Origin: Candidatus Rokuibacteriota bacterium
GTDB taxonomy: Bacteria > Methylomirabilota > Methylomirabilia > Rokubacteriales > CSP1-6
Length of the DNA stretch: 51,329 bases
Direction: 5' to 3'
Assembly: GCA_003221515.1 (NCBI GenBank)
Contig: QHSI01000123.1
Span: 1-51,329 of the forward strand
The position numbers were made by a program, and so were the translations under genes. Positions 49,645 through 51,329 of this stretch are shown here, piece by piece. Under the pieces are notes generated by a model that was not told where the DNA came from, did no database searches, and saw nothing but the letters and a program-made list of their open reading frames with translations. Every line of letters starts with the position of its first letter. Positions within the stretch are counted from its first letter, which is position 1.

Positions 49645-50901
49645 TTGAGCCGCCTGGAGTTCCCGCCGGTCGACGAGCAGCTGAAGATCATTCGGCGAGG
49701 CGCCTCCGATGTCATCGTCGAGGCAGAGCTTTCGCAGAAGTTGGAGCGGTCACGCCGCGCCCGGGCGCCGCTGAAGGTCAAGCTGGGCCTCGACCCGACG
49801 GCGCCCGACCTGCACCTGGGGCACACCGTCGTGCTGACCAAACTGCGCGATTTCCAGGAGCTGGGCCATCAGGTGATCGTGATCATCGGCGATTTCACCG
49901 GCATGATCGGTGACCCCACGGGCCGGTCGGAGACGCGCAAGCCGCTCACCCGCGACGAGATTCGCGCGAACGCGGACACCTACCGCGCGCAGCTCGGCAA
50001 GGTCATCGACATGTCACGGACGCGCGTCGAATTCAACTCGACGTGGCTCTCGGCCTTGACCTTCGAACACATCATCCGCGAAACGGCGAGCCTCACGGTC
50101 GCCCGGATGCTCCAGCGCGAAGACTTCGCCGCGCGCTACGCTGCCGAGCGCCCGATCAGTCTTCACGAGTTCTTGTACCCGATCGCCCAGGCCTATGATT
50201 CGGTGGCGCTGAGCGCCGACGTGGAGCTGGGCGGCACCGACCAGACGTTCAACCTGCTGGTCGGACGTGACCTGCAGCGGGCCCATGGCCAGGAGCCGCA
50301 GATCGCGCTGACGCTTCCGCTGCTCGAGGGGCTCGACGGCGTGCAGAAGATGTCCAAGAGCCTCGGGAACTACGTCGGCATCAACGAGAGGCCCGAGGAC
50401 ATCTTCGGCAAGCTCATGTCGGTCTCCGACACGATGATGTGGCGCTACTTCGAGTTGCTCACGCGCATTCCGCCAGCCGAGATCGCGACCCTTCGTGCCG
50501 CGCACCCCATGGACGCCAAGAAGCGACTGGCCCGCGCGATCACAGCCCAGTATCACGGCGACGGTGCGGCCACGGAGGCGGAAGCGCACTTCGCGCGCGT
50601 TCACCAACACCGGGATCTGCCCGACGAAATCGAGACCGCCCGCGTGCCCGCCGACGGGGGTACGGCCGCGGGCCGGGCGCTGCCTCCACGAGGAGCGCCG
50701 TGGCCGCTGGGGCTCGTCCTCAAAGAGGCCGGGCTTGTGAGCTCGACATCGGAAGCGCGGCGGATGATCCAGCAGGGGGCCGTCGAGATCGATCGCCGGC
50801 GGGTCACCAGTGTCGAAGAGACGCTCGCGCCGGGCCGTGAGTACCTGATCCAGGTGGGCAAACGCCGATTCAAGCGCGTCGTGCTCGGGTCCGATGGGTA
50901 A
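49645..50901 (+). CDS. tyrS: Tyrosine--tRNA ligase
   Basis: Class I synthetase, 418 residues. HIGH-type motif in DPTAPDLHLGHTVVL, GDFTGMIGDPTGRSETRKPL, the tyrosine-pocket region ELGGTDQTFNLLVGRDLQ and KMSKS in VQKMSKSLGNYVG; a C-terminal S4 RNA-binding domain (EAGLVSSTSEARRMIQQGAV). This resembles the TyrZ/TyrRS type with KMSKS rather than the E. coli KFGKT type. TTG start; stop is 4 nt before the rRNA promoter -35 box. Confidence 0.94.
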   Translation: MSRLEFPPVDEQLKIIRRGASDVIVEAELSQKLERSRRARAPLKVKLGLDPTAPDLHLGHTVVLTKLRDFQELGHQVIVIIGDFTGMIGDPTGRSETRKPLTRDEIRANADTYRAQLGKVIDMSRTRVEFNSTWLSALTFEHIIRETASLTVARMLQREDFAARYAAERPISLHEFLYPIAQAYDSVALSADVELGGTDQTFNLLVGRDLQRAHGQEPQIALTLPLLEGLDGVQKMSKSLGNYVGINERPEDIFGKLMSVSDTMMWRYFELLTRIPPAEIATLRAAHPMDAKKRLARAITAQYHGDGAATEAEAHFARVHQHRDLPDEIETARVPADGGTAAGRALPPRGAPWPLGLVLKEAGLVSSTSEARRMIQQGAVEIDRRRVTSVEETLAPGREYLIQVGKRRFKRVVLGSDG

Positions 50902-50905
50902 AAGC

Positions 50906-50934
50906 TTGACAAGGGTATGATCGATCCGTATAGT
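50906..50934 (+). promoter_or_regulatory. rRNA operon promoter
   Basis: Consensus -35 TTGACA (50906-50911), 17-nt spacer and TATAGT (50929-50934). The best promoter in the window, as expected for rRNA. Confidence 0.88.
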
Positions 50935-50939
50935 CAGGC

Positions 50940-50963
50940 GTTGCTCGTGGAGCAGTGAGCAAC
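50940..50963 (+). promoter_or_regulatory. boxB-like hairpin in the rRNA leader
   Basis: GTTGCTC (50940-50946) pairs perfectly with GAGCAAC (50957-50963), 10-nt loop, just after the promoter and ahead of boxA. Position fits a boxB-type antitermination element. Confidence 0.6.
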
Positions 50964-51000
50964 ACGACGTAAGCCCGGTCACCTTCCAAGCTGACCGTAG

Positions 51001-51012
51001 TGCTCTTTGAAA
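51001..51012 (+). promoter_or_regulatory. boxA antitermination element
   Basis: TGCTCTTTGAAA closely matches the bacterial boxA consensus (TGCTCTTTAACA), which binds NusB-S10 to keep polymerase processive through rRNA. Confidence 0.8.
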
Positions 51013-51028
51013 GCTGGATATGCTACTG

Positions 51029-51049
51029 GCTCACCAAAAAGGTGTGAGC
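51029..51049 (+). other. Second leader hairpin before 16S
   Basis: GCTCAC (51029-51034) pairs with GTGAGC (51044-51049) around an A-rich loop. It may belong to a processing stalk or leader structure; function not established. Confidence 0.45.
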
Positions 51050-51144
51050 ACCCATCCGTTCTATCGAGCCTTGCGCTCGGCCGAGTAACTGCGAAGCAGC
51101 AATAGCAGTGAAACGTTCGAGCTTGAGGACCAGGTTCATCGCTT

Positions 51145-51329
51145 TCTATGGCGAGTTTGATCCTGGCTCAGAGCGAACGCTGGCGGCGTACTTAACACAT
51201 GCAAGTCGAACGAGGATCGTCGGGTTAGCAATAATTCGGCGGTCCTAGTGGCGTACGGGTGAGTAACACGTGGGTAACCTGCCCTCGAGTCCGGGATACC
51301 CTCTCGAAAGGGAGGCTAATACTGGATAC
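51145..51329 (+). rRNA. rrs: 16S ribosomal RNA, first ~185 nt
   Basis: GAGTTTGATCCTGGCTCAG at 51153-51171 corresponds to E. coli positions 9-27, placing the 5' end near 51145. AACGCTGGCGGCGTACTTAA and the ACACATGCAAGTCGAACG region follow, then GGTGAGTAACACGTGGGTAA. The gene continues beyond the window. Confidence 0.97.

Overview
The window is a gene-dense chromosomal segment (roughly two thirds G+C) from a diderm bacterium. Lipoproteins, beta-barrel proteins ending in Phe, a class A penicillin-binding protein and a 14-subunit-type NADH dehydrogenase point to a Gram-negative envelope. The single-chain (alpha2-type) glycyl-tRNA synthetase argues against most Proteobacteria. The overall style (very high G+C, methylmalonyl-CoA mutase large subunit, lipoprotein and barrel families, start of 16S) fits the Rokubacteria/Methylomirabilota (NC10) neighbourhood; this assignment is inference only.

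Layout. 1-2093: end of the glycolytic and secretion cluster pgk-tpiA-secG. 2099-5645: peptide-type ABC transporter (binding lipoprotein and two permeases, no ATPases). 5665-5749: tRNA-Leu(GAG) with its own promoter. 5898-7484: a small methyltransferase and lipA. 7590-16286: nuoABCDEFGHIJK, compact and overlapping, without nuoLMN. 16299-21088: pyruvate-dehydrogenase-type complex pdhA-pdhB-pdhC-lpdA. 21139-23091: a TMTC-like membrane protein with TPRs. 23130-24409 (minus): a DUF948/YtxH/DUF4337 envelope trio. 24464-27699: acyl-CoA carboxylase beta chain and methylmalonyl-CoA mutase large subunit. 27696-31080: two FlgT-C-like envelope proteins, a polyprenyl diphosphate synthase and a SAM hydrolase-family protein. 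31034-32106: FmdB-type zinc ribbon and a TPR lipoprotein. 32258-37551: three tandem paralogous barrel genes, the third broken. 37679-39538: a third FlgT-C-like protein with FG-GAP motifs. 39652-47292: hisS-aspS-phoH/ybeY fusion-era-recO-glyS, mostly overlapping. 47389-49563 (minus): PBP1A. 49645-50901: tyrS. From 50906: rRNA promoter, antitermination leader and the first ~185 nt of 16S rRNA.

How it works together. Complex I, pyruvate dehydrogenase and lipoate synthase form one respiratory/central-carbon block (LipA makes the cofactor of PdhC; LpdA makes the NADH that Nuo oxidises). The carboxylase and mutase suggest a propionyl-CoA/methylmalonyl-CoA route. The 39-47 kb block is a translation and RNA-quality operon leading towards the rRNA operon.

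The most unusual features are: (i) repeated DNA modules sitting exactly on translation starts, namely an 87-bp module duplicated at nuoA and nuoE (with a 36-bp triplet at nuoE), a 26-bp tandem at lpdA and a 41-bp tandem at mutA; (ii) an in-frame PhoH-YbeY fusion with a His-to-Asp change in the YbeY metal motif; (iii) three FlgT-C-like envelope proteins with no flagellar genes in view; (iv) a tandem barrel array sharing a promoter module, with a decaying third copy; (v) a nuo cluster that stops at nuoK. No CRISPR array, phage or insertion-sequence transposase was seen.
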